Shown here one piece after another: positions 53,676-62,312 of a stretch of 64,000 nucleotides of DNA. The stretch spans positions 1 to 64,000 of the forward strand of contig NZ_AXAP01000030.1 in the NCBI RefSeq assembly GCF_000472865.1. Direction: 5' to 3'. The position numbers and the translations under genes are program-made. Origin of the DNA: Bradyrhizobium elkanii WSM2783. Lineage in GTDB: Bacteria > Pseudomonadota > Alphaproteobacteria > Rhizobiales > Xanthobacteraceae. Positions within the stretch are counted from its first letter, which is position 1; each line of letters opens with the position of its first letter. A model generated the notes under the pieces. The model was not told the DNA's origin. It ran no database searches and worked only from the letters and a program-made list of their open reading frames with translations.

Positions 53676-54014
53676 ATGAGCGTCCGTCCCGCGCCGAGTG
53701 CCACCTACGCTCTTTTCCGCAAAGCCATTCTCGGCGAGCTGCAGGTCGTCTGCACTTACGAGAGCCGGCCGCGCGAGCTTTGCCCGCACATCATCGGCAC
53801 CAACAAATCAGGCGAAGAAGTCGTGCTGGCCTGGCAGTTCGCCGGCGAGAGTTCAGGCATGCTCCCGCAATGGCGCTGCCTGCGGCTCGCCAATGTGCGC
53901 GATGCCCGCCTGCGCAAAGGACGCTGGCACGAAGGCGGCTCGCATCGCACCGAGCAGAGGTGCGTCAGCAATATCGATCTCGACATCAACATCCACGTCC
54001 GCAAGCGGCGGTGA
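53676..54014 (+). CDS. WYL-like small hypothetical protein
   Basis: The 112-residue protein has a beta-rich centre (ILGELQVVCTYESRPRELCP, then HIIGTNKSGEEVVLAWQFAG) reminiscent of WYL or SH3-type domains that bind ligands or nucleic acids. I recall close relatives in Bradyrhizobium without a function. It is divergent from the tandem ATPases. Confidence 0.65.
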   Translation: MSVRPAPSATYALFRKAILGELQVVCTYESRPRELCPHIIGTNKSGEEVVLAWQFAGESSGMLPQWRCLRLANVRDARLRKGRWHEGGSHRTEQRCVSNIDLDINIHVRKRR

Positions 54015-54043
54015 CGATGTTTGCGTCCTAGCCCGCGCAATGC

Positions 54044-54158
54044 CAGACCCTCATGGTGAGGAGCGCGTAGCGCGTCTCGAACCATGAGGCCCCGATCTCG
54101 CCCGCGGCCATCCTTTGAGACGCCGCGCGAGGCGCGGCTCCTCAGGATGAGGACTGAG
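54044..54158. repeat. Dispersed repeat with CTCATGGTGAGGAGCGCG and CCTCAGGATGAGG ends
   Basis: CCTCATGGTGAGGAGCGCG is followed by CGCGTCTCGAACCATGAGG, which form one inverted repeat, and CTTTGAGACGCCGCGCGAGG then GCGGCTCCTCAGGATGAGG form a second. This is a multi-hairpin intergenic element of the kind common in Bradyrhizobium. Confidence 0.7.
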
Positions 54159-54189
54159 CACGTGGTCTCGCATGTCGCTCGAGCGAAAA

Positions 54190-54665
54190 TTCCCCTGCAA
54201 TATCAACGTGATTTGCCCCATCCAGTCTGCCCGCGAAAAACATTCCGCTTCGTTCTCACCGCAAATCACCTTAGAAACGCGCCGTCCCGCCTCCACTTGG
54301 AGGGGCGTATCGCGATCGTCACGGACGTTGGAAGCGGGATGCGATGGACGTGGCTGTGTCAGGCGCGAAAAGCGCAGACGAATGGCGTGGCTGCGTACGG
54401 CGAAGTCGTGTGGTCCTGGCGCCCCGACGCTGGCGCTAAGCGCGCGAGCAGCAAGAGCTGCCGCGGGCGACGGTGGCAAGAAAGCCCGGTCACCGGGGAG
54501 AGTACGAAGTAAGCCGTAAAGCCGTCGCGCAGGGAAAGCCGGTGTGATCCCGGTTGAACCTGTGGTCCTACCCCCGTGCTTTTTGTTGCACGGGACCCAT
54601 GGGTGCAATCGGCGCCCGGCTTTCCCTGCGCCCTCTCTTCGAGGGTGGAAGTGACGCAGAACTCG
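54190..54665. repeat. Large structured repeat with nested hairpins
   Basis: GCGCAGGGAAAGCCGG (54527-54542) and CCGGCTTTCCCTGCGC (54616-54631) are perfect 16-base inverted arms around a 73-base loop, and inside that loop CCCGTGC and GCACGGG (54573-54579, 54588-54594) form a second stem. The upstream part has the words GGGGCGTATCGCGATCGTCA and GGTCACCGGGGAGAG. From memory, sequence like this is repeated many times in Bradyrhizobium and Rhodopseudomonas. ORFs over it look like artefacts. Confidence 0.7.
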
Positions 54666-54704
54666 GACGCAAAGCGTCGCGAGAATGCGAACGCACATCC
54701 TCTC

Positions 54705-54840
54705 CCAAACTCCACCGTCATGCCCGCGAAGGCGGGCATCCAGTAACCCGCGGCCTTTCGGCTCAAGCACGATGGCCTCTGGAATACTGGATCGTCGGGT
54801 CAAGCCGGACGATGACAGCGGAGAGCTGTTTGAAAATTGA
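54705..54840. repeat. Dispersed repeat with CATGCCCGCGAAGGCGGGCA hairpin
   Basis: CATGCCCGCGAAGGCGGGCA has complementary ends, and the right part has GGATCGTCGGGTCAAGCCGG then ACGATGAC. The element is typical of the dispersed palindromes in these genomes and lies directly next to two other repeat families. Confidence 0.65.
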
Positions 54841-54847
54841 ATCGGAA

Positions 54848-54937
54848 TCGTAGGGTGGGTAGAGCGAAGCGAAACCCACCATGCGGCCGCTTGCTATGAA
54901 GTCGATGGGTTTCGCTTCGCCCTACCCATCCTACAAT
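54848..54937. repeat. Inverted pair of CGTAGGGTGGGTAGAGCG repeat
   Basis: TAGGGTGGGTAGAGCGAAGC with GAAACCCACC is followed by the inverted GATGGGTTTCGCTTCGCCC and TACCCATCCTAC. A single related copy is at 218-266. It ends 13 bases before the stop of the PPC-domain gene on the minus strand and could terminate that transcript. Confidence 0.7.
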
Positions 54938-54949
54938 ATCGGAGAGAGC

Positions 54950-55816
54950 CTACTCCTCGTCCAGCACTTCGAGCACGAGCTCCATCGTCATCAGCACTGG
55001 ATTGTCGCCGCGCACCAATTTCCCCTCGGCAATGCCCCCGAGATAGTCGACGAGCGCGATCTCGAGCTCGGCTTCGAGCTGGCCATCGGCGTCGGGAGCG
55101 ATCGTGCCGGCTCGGACCGCGAGTTCGGTCGCGAACGGCACCACCGTGCGGCCATCGGTGAAACAGGCGCCGATGGTCGAGCCGACGCCGCCATGCAGGC
55201 GCGCGTGCGGGATGCCATGCTGGCGGCAAAACTTCTCCAGCGCGCAGGCAAAATCCTGGTTCGGGCGCAGCCGCAGCGCAAAGGCGCGGCTGGCGGTCTC
55301 AGCATTGGTCGCCTGGCGCGGCACCGGGCCGAACAGTTTGAAATTGGTCTCGGCATCAGGCTCGGCGACAAACATCGCCCCATTGAGACCGAAGGCCTGC
55401 ACCTCGAAAGGTTCGGCGACCACCGTCTCCTCCGGCAGCATATGGCCGCCGTTGAAGCGGCCGTCAGCCTCGGTCCACAATCCGTGGCAGTGGAAGAACG
55501 GCGCACCGTCGCGCTCGCCCAGCGTCATCGTGGCGAACTTGAGCCGCGTGATGCCATCAGGGCGAAATGTCTCGCTGTAGAATGCGGCATTGGCGCCGGT
55601 CTTCGACAGCGCCGGCATCACGTAAGCGAACGGGCCGAGCGCGCCGCCGCTTGCGCTCAACACGCCGCCGGAAAACCCTTCCGCCGCAAAGCCCCGGCGT
55701 GCAGCTTCAAGCAGCGGAATGCCGGCCTGCAGCGTAAACGAAAACGCGCGCCCGCGCGCTTCGACCCATTGAACACGCTCGCGCGCGATGGGACCCGGTT
55801 GGGCGATGCTGCGCAT
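54950..55816 (-). CDS. Protein with tandem PPC (DUF296) domains
   Basis: The 288-residue protein has two PPC/DUF296 domains (about 20-150 and 160-285). Each has the pattern G-x-x-H-A-R or CHGLW metal site seen in prokaryotic members (APFFHCHGLWTEADGRFNGG, then GIPHARLHGGVGSTIGACFT). PPC proteins are trimeric, of mostly unknown function. The stop of the next gene is two bases from its start, so it is in an operon with the acyl-CoA synthetase. Confidence 0.82.
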   Translation of the reverse strand: MRSIAQPGPIARERVQWVEARGRAFSFTLQAGIPLLEAARRGFAAEGFSGGVLSASGGALGPFAYVMPALSKTGANAAFYSETFRPDGITRLKFATMTLGERDGAPFFHCHGLWTEADGRFNGGHMLPEETVVAEPFEVQAFGLNGAMFVAEPDAETNFKLFGPVPRQATNAETASRAFALRLRPNQDFACALEKFCRQHGIPHARLHGGVGSTIGACFTDGRTVVPFATELAVRAGTIAPDADGQLEAELEIALVDYLGGIAEGKLVRGDNPVLMTMELVLEVLDEE

Positions 55817-55818
55817 CG

Positions 55819-57459
55819 TCAGGTCTGCTTGGTGGAGATGTCGAGCAGCCCGCGCGCTTCCAGCTCATCGCGGATCAGGCGCTTGGGTATCTTGCCGTAA
55901 CCCGACTTCGGCAGTGCTTCCCAGAAGAAGAAGCGCTTAGGCATCTTGTAGCGCGGCACCTTCGGCGCAAGATACGCGGCAAGCTCCGCCTCGCCGACCG
56001 CGCTGGCGCCCTCGCGCGCGACGCAGACGGCAACCCCGACCTCGCCCCAGAAGGGATCGGGCACGCCGAGCACCGCGACCTCGCCGACAGCAGGATGCGT
56101 CAGGATCTTCTCCTCGATCTCACGCGGATAGATGTTGGAGCCGCCGGAGATGTACATGTCGGACGCGCGGCCGGTGATGTAGACGAAGCCCTCTTCGTCC
56201 ATGTGGCCGAGATCGCCGGTGCGAAACCAGCCGTCACGAAACGCCTTCGCATTGGCTTCGGGGTTGTCGTAGTAGCCCGCGAACACTGCCGGGCCGATCA
56301 CGCAGATCTCCCCGGTCTCGAACGGCTTCAATTCGCGTCCCTGGTCGTCCTGGATCGAGACCTGCATGCCGACGCGCTCGAAGCCGCAGGTGCCGATCCG
56401 CGCATGCGGGCCGTCCTCGGGATCGTGCAGCGCCGGCGGCAGCACGGTGATGTTGCCGGTGACCTCGCCAAGGCCGAAATACTGCACCAGCACGGCGCCG
56501 AGCTTTCGCATCGCCAGCTTCTGGTCCTCGCGGTACATCGGCGCCCCCGCATAGATCACGTAGCGCAGCGAGGAATGGTCGAACTGGTCGACGGCGGGAT
56601 GCTCGACCATCATCTTCAGGATCGTCGGCACGGTGAAGAGATTGCTGACGCGATGCTGCTCGATCAGCCGGAACGTCTCGGCGATATCGAATTTCTCCGA
56701 TGGCAGCAGGATGGTCGGCACGCCGCGCGCGGCCTGCATAAGCTGGTGGATGCCGGCGCCATGCGACAGCGGCGCGACCACGATCGAGGCATCCCGCTCG
56801 CTCACGCCGGGCGTCAGGTCGGCGAGATGATTGGTCACCACGAAGGCCATCTGGCCGTGGGTCAGCACGGCGGCCTTGGAGCGGCCGGTGGTGCCGGAGG
56901 TGAAGAAGAACCAGCAGGGATCGTCATGCTCGACCGCGACATTATCGACCTTCGCGCCGGCATGCGCCGCGATCGCGTCAGTGACGGTCCGCTCGCCAAA
57001 GCTCCCCTCCTCGCCGATCCGCCAGGTGAATTGCAGCGCCGGATTGGCGACGGCCGCGGCGTGCTCGGGAAAGTCGCCGTGGCAGAGGAAAGCCTTGGCG
57101 CCGGAGGCTGCGGCGAGATAGGCGACCTCGTCGGGCATCAGGCGGAAATTGGTCGGGACCCAGACCGCGCCGAGGCGGAAGGCGGCGAACATCGACCAGA
57201 ACATCTCGTCGCAGTTCTTGGAGTGGACCAGGATGCGGTCGCCCTTGCCGACGCCCCGCGCCGCCAGCGCAGCGGCAAGTGCCGAGACGAGGCCATCGAT
57301 CTCGCGCCACGTCCAGCTTCGGTCCTGCCAAATGAACCCTGCGCGATCGCCGTGCCGGCGCGCATTCTGGGTCACGATATGCGCCAGGTTCATGACCCGG
57401 CGCGACATCCGCAACTGGCCGCCGCGCGGCGTGGCCGCGCTACCCGTCTCTCCGCTCAT
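55819..57459 (-). CDS. AMP-dependent acyl-CoA synthetase/ligase
   Basis: The 546-residue enzyme activates a carboxylic acid with ATP and CoA. The ATP loop is FFFTSGTTGRSKAAVLTH, the adenine region is YFGLGEVTGNITVLPP, GWFRTGDLGHMDEEGFVYIT contains the hinge Asp, and the catalytic Lys is near the end (PKSGYGKIPKRLI). The acyl substrate is not evident. ATG 57459 has GGACGGAA before it; an internal ATG (MSRRVMNLAH) is also possible. It is upstream of, and in one operon with, the PPC-domain gene. Confidence 0.9.
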   Translation of the reverse strand: MSGETGSAATPRGGQLRMSRRVMNLAHIVTQNARRHGDRAGFIWQDRSWTWREIDGLVSALAAALAARGVGKGDRILVHSKNCDEMFWSMFAAFRLGAVWVPTNFRLMPDEVAYLAAASGAKAFLCHGDFPEHAAAVANPALQFTWRIGEEGSFGERTVTDAIAAHAGAKVDNVAVEHDDPCWFFFTSGTTGRSKAAVLTHGQMAFVVTNHLADLTPGVSERDASIVVAPLSHGAGIHQLMQAARGVPTILLPSEKFDIAETFRLIEQHRVSNLFTVPTILKMMVEHPAVDQFDHSSLRYVIYAGAPMYREDQKLAMRKLGAVLVQYFGLGEVTGNITVLPPALHDPEDGPHARIGTCGFERVGMQVSIQDDQGRELKPFETGEICVIGPAVFAGYYDNPEANAKAFRDGWFRTGDLGHMDEEGFVYITGRASDMYISGGSNIYPREIEEKILTHPAVGEVAVLGVPDPFWGEVGVAVCVAREGASAVGEAELAAYLAPKVPRYKMPKRFFFWEALPKSGYGKIPKRLIRDELEARGLLDISTKQT

Positions 57460-57592
57460 TTCCGTCCCATCGGGAATTTCATCACGCGGGGCTTCTCGCC
57501 ACCCCTATGCGGTTTATCGCCTCCGCACGGGGTTCGGCAAGGGCGGACCCGGCGCCTCCGGCTGCCCAGCCACCGCTCCGCGACGAGGGCGC

Positions 57593-57997
57593 TCACTGCG
57601 GATGGTCGGCGAGTTCCTGGTCGCTCCTGCCCCAGTCCTGCCAAAGCTGCAGCGCACCCAGCAGAACCACCAGCGCGCCGAGGATGCCGTGCCACACCTG
57701 CAGCAGGGTGTCGCCGGAATAGCCGAACAGGAACGGCGAAGCGATCAGCCAGCAGCCGAGCACGATGGCTGCCACCTCCTCCCAGCGCTGCAGGGCGACA
57801 TATTCGAGCTGGGCTAGGCCGAACACCAGCATGCCAATCACGAAGGTGTTGAGGATCATGATGCTGCGGTCGGCATCGACGACGTCGCGGCCGGCCTGCA
57901 TCGGAAACCATGGCGAGACCACGATCAGCACGCCAAGCAGCATGCCGAACCAGTCCTCCCAAGGTCTATGGGTGCTAAAGAAACGCTTATCCGACAT
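57593..57997 (-). CDS. SPW-repeat membrane protein
   Basis: The 134-residue protein has four membrane helices and two SPW motifs, VVSPWFPM and IASPFLFGYS, one in each half, matching the SPW-repeat family. ATG 57997 follows GGGAGG. The function is unknown; it resembles small membrane proteins induced by stress. Confidence 0.85.
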   Translation of the reverse strand: MSDKRFFSTHRPWEDWFGMLLGVLIVVSPWFPMQAGRDVVDADRSIMILNTFVIGMLVFGLAQLEYVALQRWEEVAAIVLGCWLIASPFLFGYSGDTLLQVWHGILGALVVLLGALQLWQDWGRSDQELADHPQ

Positions 57998-58197
57998 GGT
58001 AGACCTCCCTGGAAAAGAGGCATACGTCAGCAGCCAGCGATTATGACATTGCAGGACCAAACGACCATCTGGCCGCTTCGGGGCGTATGTCTTGAAAAAA
58101 ACCTAGGCCGGTTATGATCGGCTTGCAAGGCGGGCGATTGCCATTTCGCGGGACAACCACGGGGCGATGCCGCGATGCAAACAACGGGAATGAGATA

Positions 58198-58488
58198 ATG
58201 GATGGACGTGTGAACGAAGCCGTAGTCAACAACCCCGGGCGCAAGCGCTACGAGCTCGCGGTCGACGGACATATTGCCGCGACCTACTACGAGAAAGCGG
58301 ACGGTGTGATCACCTTCGTTCACACCGAAGTGCCGCCGGAGCTCGGCGGCAAGGGTATCGGCTCAAAGCTGGTCCGCGGCGCGCTGGACCAGGTGCGCGC
58401 CGAGGGCTTGAAGGTGATCGCGCAATGCCCGTTCGTGAAGGCCTTCATCGAGAAACACGCGGATTACCAGGATCTGCTGAAACACTGA
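58198..58488 (+). CDS. Mini-GNAT N-acetyltransferase-like protein (copy 1)
   Basis: The 96-residue protein is a short GNAT (YjdJ-type) with TFVHTEVPPELGGKGIGSKL then VRGALDQVRAEGLKVIAQCP and FVKAFIEKHADYQDL. The GGKGIGSKL loop binds acetyl-CoA, but the usual substrate-binding strands are missing. ATG 58198 has weak spacing to GGGAATGAG. It is followed 17 bases later by a paralogue. Confidence 0.8.
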   Translation: MDGRVNEAVVNNPGRKRYELAVDGHIAATYYEKADGVITFVHTEVPPELGGKGIGSKLVRGALDQVRAEGLKVIAQCPFVKAFIEKHADYQDLLKH

Positions 58489-58505
58489 AAGCGTAGACAT
58501 CAGAC

Positions 58506-58778
58506 ATGACATCGGTCCGCAATAACAGCGCACAAAGCCGCTTCGAACTCGACGTCGAAGGCGGCGTCGCCTTCGCAAACTACCGCGCGACGCCGTCGGC
58601 CATCATCATCACCCACACCGAGACGCCGCGTGCGCTGCGCGGCCGCGGCATCGCCTCCGAACTCGTCAAGGGCGCGCTGGAATTGATCCGCGCCGACGGC
58701 CACAAGGTGATCGCCGGCTGCGGCTTTGTCGTCGACTATCTCAGCAAGCACCCCGAATATCGGGATCTCGTGGCGTGA
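58506..58778 (+). CDS. Mini-GNAT N-acetyltransferase-like protein (copy 2)
   Basis: The 90-residue paralogue of the preceding gene has IITHTETPRALRGRGIASEL and VKGALELIRADGHKVIAGCG, then VVDYLSKHPEYRDL. The acetyl-CoA loop is RGRGIASEL here. The two genes are in tandem, so duplication is the simplest explanation. Confidence 0.8.
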   Translation: MTSVRNNSAQSRFELDVEGGVAFANYRATPSAIIITHTETPRALRGRGIASELVKGALELIRADGHKVIAGCGFVVDYLSKHPEYRDLVA

Positions 58779-58786
58779 GCGGCCTG

Positions 58787-59578
58787 CTACACGATCCGGA
58801 TTGACATGTCCGGCAGGCCCTCGAGCTTGCACAGCAGCACGTCGCCCTTGACCACCGGGCCGACATTTTCCGGCGTGCCGGAATAGATGATGTCGCCAGC
58901 CTTCAGCTCGAAGGCTTCCGACAGTTTTGCGATCTGCTCGGCGACGCTCCAGATCATGTTCCGCAGGTCCGAGTTCTGCCTGACGGTGCCGTTGACCGCG
59001 AGCGAGATCGCGCCCTGGGTGAAATGTCCGGTCTTGGAAGCCGGATGGATCGGACCGATCACGGCGGCATGGTCAAAGCTCTTGCCGATCTCCCAAGGCT
59101 TCTTCTCAGCGGCCATGCCGTTCTGCAGGTCGCGGCGGGTCATGTCGAGACCGAGCGCATAGCCGTAGACGTGATCCAGCGCCTTGTCGGCGGGAATGTT
59201 GGTGCCGCCGGATTTCAGCGCGGCGACGAGTTCGACCTCGTGATGATAGTTTTTCGTCAGCGACGGATAGGGATGATCGGCAACTGTCCCGATCGCAACG
59301 TTCTGGATCGCATCGGTCGGCTTCTGGAAGAAGAACGGCGGCTCGCGCGTCGGATCGGAGCCGCGCTCGATCGCATGCGCGGCATAGTTGCGGCCGATGC
59401 AATAGATGCGGCGGACCTGGAATACCTCGGTCTCGCCGACAATCGGGATCGTCGTCGCCGCCACCGGAAACATCGCCTTCGGCCCAGCCTGCGCCTCAGC
59501 GGACGTAGCCTGCGCAGCCGTTCCCGCCAGCGCGAGCGCGCCGGTTGCCAGCATGGTCCTGCGATCGATCGTAGTCAT
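58787..59578 (-). CDS. Tat-exported fumarylacetoacetate hydrolase-family protein
   Basis: The 263-residue precursor starts MTTIDRRTMLATGALALAGT, a twin-arginine signal, unusual for the mostly cytoplasmic FAH family. The domain has YCIGRNYAAHAIERGSD, the metal Glu-x-Glu pattern in NYHHEVELVAAL, and the end MIWSVAEQIAKLSEAFELKA, GDIIYSGTPENVGPV. Likely a hydrolase or decarboxylase of an acylpyruvate-like compound; substrate unknown. ATG 59578 follows GGAGA. Confidence 0.85.
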   Translation of the reverse strand: MTTIDRRTMLATGALALAGTAAQATSAEAQAGPKAMFPVAATTIPIVGETEVFQVRRIYCIGRNYAAHAIERGSDPTREPPFFFQKPTDAIQNVAIGTVADHPYPSLTKNYHHEVELVAALKSGGTNIPADKALDHVYGYALGLDMTRRDLQNGMAAEKKPWEIGKSFDHAAVIGPIHPASKTGHFTQGAISLAVNGTVRQNSDLRNMIWSVAEQIAKLSEAFELKAGDIIYSGTPENVGPVVKGDVLLCKLEGLPDMSIRIV

Positions 59579-59612
59579 GGGCGTTTCTCCTTCGTTGTTG
59601 TTATCTGGGGTC

Positions 59613-59640
59613 AAAAAAAGACCCGCGACGATCGCGGGCC
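59613..59640 (-). terminator. Intrinsic terminator of the DUF3597 gene
   Basis: On the minus strand GGCCCGCGATCGTCGCGGGTC forms a hairpin followed by TTTTTTT. It ends the DUF3597 transcript and lies upstream of the Tat-exported protein. Confidence 0.88.
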
Positions 59641-59666
59641 TTCGAATCCTAAGTACGAGCGTCGCG

Positions 59667-60092
59667 TTAGTGCTTGATTTCCGGCGGCAGCTTGCCGCCA
59701 TTGGCGGCGAGCTTGGTCATCACCTGCTTGTGCAGCCAGATGTTCATGCTCGCGGAATCATTGGTGTCGCCGGTGTAGCCGAGTTCCTTGGCAAGCTCCT
59801 TGCGCGCCGACAGGCTCGAATCGATGTCGAGCGCCTTCATCAGGTCGACGATCGATGTGCGCCACTCGAGCTTCTCCTTCTTTGCGGCGACAGCCGCATC
59901 CAAAATCGGAGCGACGTCGACGCTCTGCGCAGGCGCTGCAGCCGTAGCAGTCGGCGAGGTGCCGGCCGCGGGCGCGCTCCCCGCGGGCGCGCTCCCCGCA
60001 GGCGCGCTCCCCGCAGGCGCACCGCCAGCCGGCGCTGCGGTCGCTGTGCTGCTGCCGAAGATCGAGCTCATGATTTTTCCGAAAATGCTCAT
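59667..60092 (-). CDS. DUF3597 domain protein with APAGS repeats
   Basis: The 141-residue protein starts MSIFGKIMSSIFGSS, then has an Ala/Pro/Gly linker with a five-residue unit APAGS repeated about four times. The DUF3597 domain has LDAAVAAKKEKLEWRTSIVD and KALDIDSSLSARKELAKELG, then the ending NIWLHKQVMTKLAANGGKLP. The DNA of the repeat (GGCGCGCTCCCCGC units) is near-identical, so copy number could vary between strains. Function unknown. Confidence 0.88.
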   Translation of the reverse strand: MSIFGKIMSSIFGSSTATAAPAGGAPAGSAPAGSAPAGSAPAAGTSPTATAAAPAQSVDVAPILDAAVAAKKEKLEWRTSIVDLMKALDIDSSLSARKELAKELGYTGDTNDSASMNIWLHKQVMTKLAANGGKLPPEIKH

Positions 60093-60389
60093 CGTTCACT
60101 CCAAAAAACTTGAGATGTGGTGTCAGGTGGTTCTCTCGGGGCTCTTTTCGACCGCCAGCACCCGCCCGCGTCGCAAAATGATTTTACCCGGCCCAGCCAA
60201 GGTTGCCAATGCGACATTCACCGAAGCGTGAGCGCGTCTGTCCCGGTTTGGGAGTACCGTGACATCTCAGTTCGCGACATGGCCGGTTGGGTGTCTTCGC
60301 GTCTGGCCTGTTCGTGATCGCTTAGGAGACGGCACGTCGTGCCCTCGCTGGCGGGCACAGAAATGCGGCCGCGCAGGGAGACAACGACT

Positions 60390-61298
60390 ATGGCCACCTA
60401 TCACGACAATGTCACATCATTGACGCAGAACGGACAGGAAGTCGCGGCTGCGCCCGAGATTCGCACCATCGGTCTTGGCGACCTGCATCGCGCCCTGCAG
60501 CTCGGCTGGGAGGATTTCAAGGCCGTGCCAAGCCACGCCGTCATCTTGTGCGTGGTCTATCCGGTGCTGGGCCTGGTGCTTGCCCGCGTCGTGCACGGCT
60601 ATTCCGTGCTGCCGCTATTGTTCCCGTTGGCCGCGGGCTTCGCCATGCTCGGCCCGTTCGCGGCGATCGGTCTCTATGAACTCAGCCGCCGTCGCGAAAA
60701 TGGCGAAGAACCTTCTGCATGGGACGCGATCGAGATCGTCCGCTCGCCGTCATTCGGCGCCATGCTTGGATTAGGCACGCTGCTGTTCGCACTGTTCGTG
60801 ACCTGGATCGCCACGGCGCAGGCCATCTACGTCTCGGCATTCGGTTATGCGACGGCTGCGGGGATTCCGGACTTCTTCACGCAGGTGCTGACGACAACGC
60901 AAGGCTGGTGGTTGATCCTGGTCGGCTGCGGCGTCGGCTTTCTCTTCGCCCTGCTCGCGCTTTGCATCAGCGTGGTGTCGTTCCCGATGATGCTCGACCG
61001 TCACGCCACGACCGGTGAAGCCATGATCACCTCGCTGCGCGCGGTCGCGCGCAATCCGCTACCAATGGCCGCCTGGGGCCTGATCGTTGCGGCATTGCTA
61101 GTGCTGGGAACGCTGCCTTTCTTCCTCGGCCTCGCCGTTGTCATTCCCCTGCTCGGCCATGCCACCTGGCATCTCTACCGGCAGGTGATCGTTCCCGATC
61201 CCAATGTGCGACCGCTCCCGCCGCGCCCGCGCGAGCGCAAGCCTGCCGCCGACTTCCCCGCCAACCTGTTCCCATGGCGGCGGAAAAACAGCGCGTAA
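60390..61298 (+). CDS. DUF2189 integral membrane protein
   Basis: The 302-residue protein has six membrane helices. A cytoplasmic start with IRTIGLGDLHRALQLGWEDF is followed by LGPFAAIGLYELSRRRENGE and a late FPMMLDRHATTGEAMITSLR, AVARNPLPMAAWGLIV. This wording matches DUF2189. ATG 60390 follows GGGAG. The function is unknown; some relatives lie near cytochrome c oxidase genes. Confidence 0.85.
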   Translation: MATYHDNVTSLTQNGQEVAAAPEIRTIGLGDLHRALQLGWEDFKAVPSHAVILCVVYPVLGLVLARVVHGYSVLPLLFPLAAGFAMLGPFAAIGLYELSRRRENGEEPSAWDAIEIVRSPSFGAMLGLGTLLFALFVTWIATAQAIYVSAFGYATAAGIPDFFTQVLTTTQGWWLILVGCGVGFLFALLALCISVVSFPMMLDRHATTGEAMITSLRAVARNPLPMAAWGLIVAALLVLGTLPFFLGLAVVIPLLGHATWHLYRQVIVPDPNVRPLPPRPRERKPAADFPANLFPWRRKNSA

Positions 61299-61499
61299 AT
61301 CTTCGGCAAATCCGCTCATCTCCGGCCTGGTGCGCGAGCACCAGATCGGAGATGCGCAGGAATATGTCATCGCCTCGGCATGGGATTGACTTGCTCGCGC
61401 AACGCCGACAAGCCTTGTTTTGGCCGCTGTTGCCGCAAACATTTTGGTAGCGTTTCGAGATTAGTGTCGATGGTGCGTCGACATGGAGTGAATGATTTC

Positions 61500-62312
61500 A
61501 TGAGCTTTCGCTTTTCCCTCCGGACTGCGCTGGGAGCCCTGCTCCTGACCCTCAGCACGCCTTCGTTCGCCGCGACCTGCGGCAGCGGCTCGTTCGATAC
61601 GTGGCTGGACGATTTCAAGAAGGAGGCGGCGTCGAAGGGGATTTCGCAGTCCGCGATCCAGGTCGGCCTGAACGGCGTCACCCTCGACAAGAACGTCCTC
61701 ACGCGCGACCAGTCGCAGAAGGTGTTCAGTCAGACTTTCGAGGAATTCTCGGGACGCATGGTGCCGCCCCGCCTCACCCGTGGCGCCAACATGATGAAGC
61801 AGTACGGCTCGGTGCTGTCCCGCATCGAGGAGGCGTATGGCGTGCCAGGCGAAGTGCTGGTGGCGATCTGGGGACTGGAGACCGATTTCGGCGTCAACAT
61901 CGGCAAATTCCCGACGATGCGGGCGCTGGCGACGCTCGCCTATGATTGCCGCCGCTCCGATATGTTCAGGGCCGAGCTTCTGGATGCGCTCCGCATCATC
62001 GAGCGCGGCGATGTCCCTGCGCAGGAACTGCGCGGCGCATGGGCCGGCGAGATCGGCCAGACCCAGTTCATGCCGTCGAACTACATCAAATTCGCAGTCG
62101 ATTTCGACGGCAATGGCCGCCGCGATCTCCTGCACAGCGCGCCCGATGTGCTGGCCTCGACCGCGAATTTCTTCGCCAACCATGGCTGGCAACGCGGCAA
62201 GAATTGGGAGCCAGGCAATCCGAACTTCGCGGTAATCCAGCAATGGAACAAGAGCGAGGTTTACGCCCGGACCGTCGCCTATTTTGCCACCCAGCTTACC
62301 CGAGCGCCCTAA
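61500..62312 (+). CDS. Lytic murein transglycosylase, MltB type (SLT_2)
   Basis: The 270-residue precursor has a signal peptide (1-24, ending SFAA), then the SLT_2 domain with the catalytic Glu in VAIWGLETDFG (E127), GAWAGEIGQTQFMPSNYIKF and VLASTANFFANHGWQRGKNW. It cleaves peptidoglycan with a 1,6-anhydro product. ATG 61500 directly precedes the signal peptide; in-frame ATG 61470 adds a less likely extension. No lipobox is seen. Confidence 0.9.
   Translation: MSFRFSLRTALGALLLTLSTPSFAATCGSGSFDTWLDDFKKEAASKGISQSAIQVGLNGVTLDKNVLTRDQSQKVFSQTFEEFSGRMVPPRLTRGANMMKQYGSVLSRIEEAYGVPGEVLVAIWGLETDFGVNIGKFPTMRALATLAYDCRRSDMFRAELLDALRIIERGDVPAQELRGAWAGEIGQTQFMPSNYIKFAVDFDGNGRRDLLHSAPDVLASTANFFANHGWQRGKNWEPGNPNFAVIQQWNKSEVYARTVAYFATQLTRAP

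Noticed and set aside
54084..54512. 142-residue and other frames in the repeat cluster
   Set aside because: They lie in dispersed repeats and encode low-information peptides; repeats are the better explanation.
56095..57852. 585-residue frame opposite the acyl-CoA synthetase gene
   Set aside because: Shadow frame; the minus strand carries all the ANL-family motifs.
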